Assembly: GCA_013122435.1 (NCBI GenBank)
Contig: WYDT01000007.1
Coordinates: forward strand, 310,001-374,000
Origin: Chloroflexi bacterium AL-N1
GTDB taxonomy: Bacteria; Chloroflexota; Chloroflexia; Chloroflexales; Roseiflexaceae
DNA length: 64,000 bases
Reading direction: 5' to 3'
The stretch's first letter is position 1; each line of letters starts with the position of its first letter. This document shows positions 63,852 through 64,000 of this stretch, piece by piece. The notes beneath the pieces were generated by a model that had not been told where the DNA came from, ran no database searches, and worked only from the letters and a program-made list of their open reading frames with translations. Both the position numbers and the translations under genes were made by a program.

Positions 63852-64000
63852 ATGCGATTACGACGAGGTACCGTGAGTGTGGGTTTATGCGGCATGGCCA
63901 TGGCGCTCTTGCTCAGCTTGCTCGTTTCGGCTGTTCAGTCCCATGGCTCGATGCAAAATCCGGTGAGTCGAGTCTACGGTTGTTTTTTGGAAGGCCCGGA
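63852..64000 (+). CDS. Secreted AA10 lytic polysaccharide monooxygenase, 5' part only
   Basis: The coding sequence starts at an ATG after AAAGGAG and runs off the right edge. Residues 1-30 form a signal peptide (…LLSLLVSAVQS). The mature chain should begin with His31 in HGSMQNPVSRVYGCFLEGPE. AA10 enzymes bind copper through this N-terminal His, and HGS-x-x-x-P-x-SR is their typical start. They cleave chitin or cellulose oxidatively. Only 49 codons are visible, so substrate and additional modules cannot be judged. Confidence 0.88.
   Translation, partial: MRLRRGTVSVGLCGMAMALLLSLLVSAVQSHGSMQNPVSRVYGCFLEGP

Noticed and set aside
1-64000. tRNA, rRNA or CRISPR arrays
   Set aside because: No cloverleaf-like GTTCRA-containing gene, rRNA segment or regularly spaced repeat was noticed; a covariance search would be needed to exclude a missed tRNA.

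Overview
The window looks like a chromosomal segment of a filamentous Chloroflexota bacterium, possibly Herpetosiphon-like. The organism call is inference, from composition near 48% GC, AfsR/BTAD and NB-ARC-TPR regulators, a secreted M23 peptidase with FPETG-type repeats, and the start of a secreted AA10 lytic polysaccharide monooxygenase at the right edge. No rRNA, tRNA or CRISPR array was seen.

Layout. 0.1-10.4 kb: citrate synthase, a GT2 glycosyltransferase, membrane proteins, a phosphatidylserine-decarboxylase-like protein that lacks its key residues, a frameshifted PQQ-type sugar dehydrogenase with PKD domains, and an acyl-CoA carboxyltransferase. 10.5-20 kb: two RsbW-like ATPases with a STAS partner, a selenocysteine-containing selD whose start lies upstream of an in-frame UGA, a Crp/Fnr regulator, a GT39-like transferase with an internal amber codon, PEP carboxylase and a DUF2721 protein. 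20-25 kb: a secreted trypsin-like protease, then decayed genes (luciferase-like oxidoreductase, BTAD regulator, IS4 transposase).

25-32.5 kb holds the most interesting unit. It reads as one leftward operon: oligopeptide-binding protein, HExxH lipoprotein peptidase, two small paralogous peptides ending in CCR-[ST]-CR, a multi-TM histidine kinase, and a receiver-Hpt protein. A LuxR-type response regulator is divergent from it. The divergent promoter region carries two copies of a 14-bp palindrome exactly 31 bp apart, and a third copy lies at the operon's distal end. I propose an undescribed secreted-peptide signalling locus.

32.5-35.5 kb is a Tn3-family transposase wreck fused to a truncated XRE regulator, followed by an alpha/beta-hydrolase remnant. 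36-44.3 kb has small secreted Cys-containing proteins (one DUF2690) interleaved with XRE-type regulators, plus hydrolase, GNAT and VOC genes. 44.6-50 kb: M23 peptidase, DHH phosphoesterase and a large AAA-TPR protein. 50-57 kb: a GMC oxidoreductase remnant, two tiny genes, and an insert of high-GC DNA with an almost ideal 59-bp attC site behind a GNAT gene. This suggests integron-type gene cassettes, flanked by a partial duplication of a winged-helix gene. 57-64 kb: MFS transporter, PLDc_N protein, queuosine-tRNA mannosyltransferase homologue, FmdB zinc ribbon, CobW-type GTPase with a palindromic operator, IS630 remnant, Roadblock protein, DUF72 protein and the LPMO start.

An unusually large number of reading frames (about 17) are broken by single-base indels, in-frame stops or deletions. 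Some indels lie in short G or C runs, so sequencing or assembly error must be excluded before calling each one a pseudogene.
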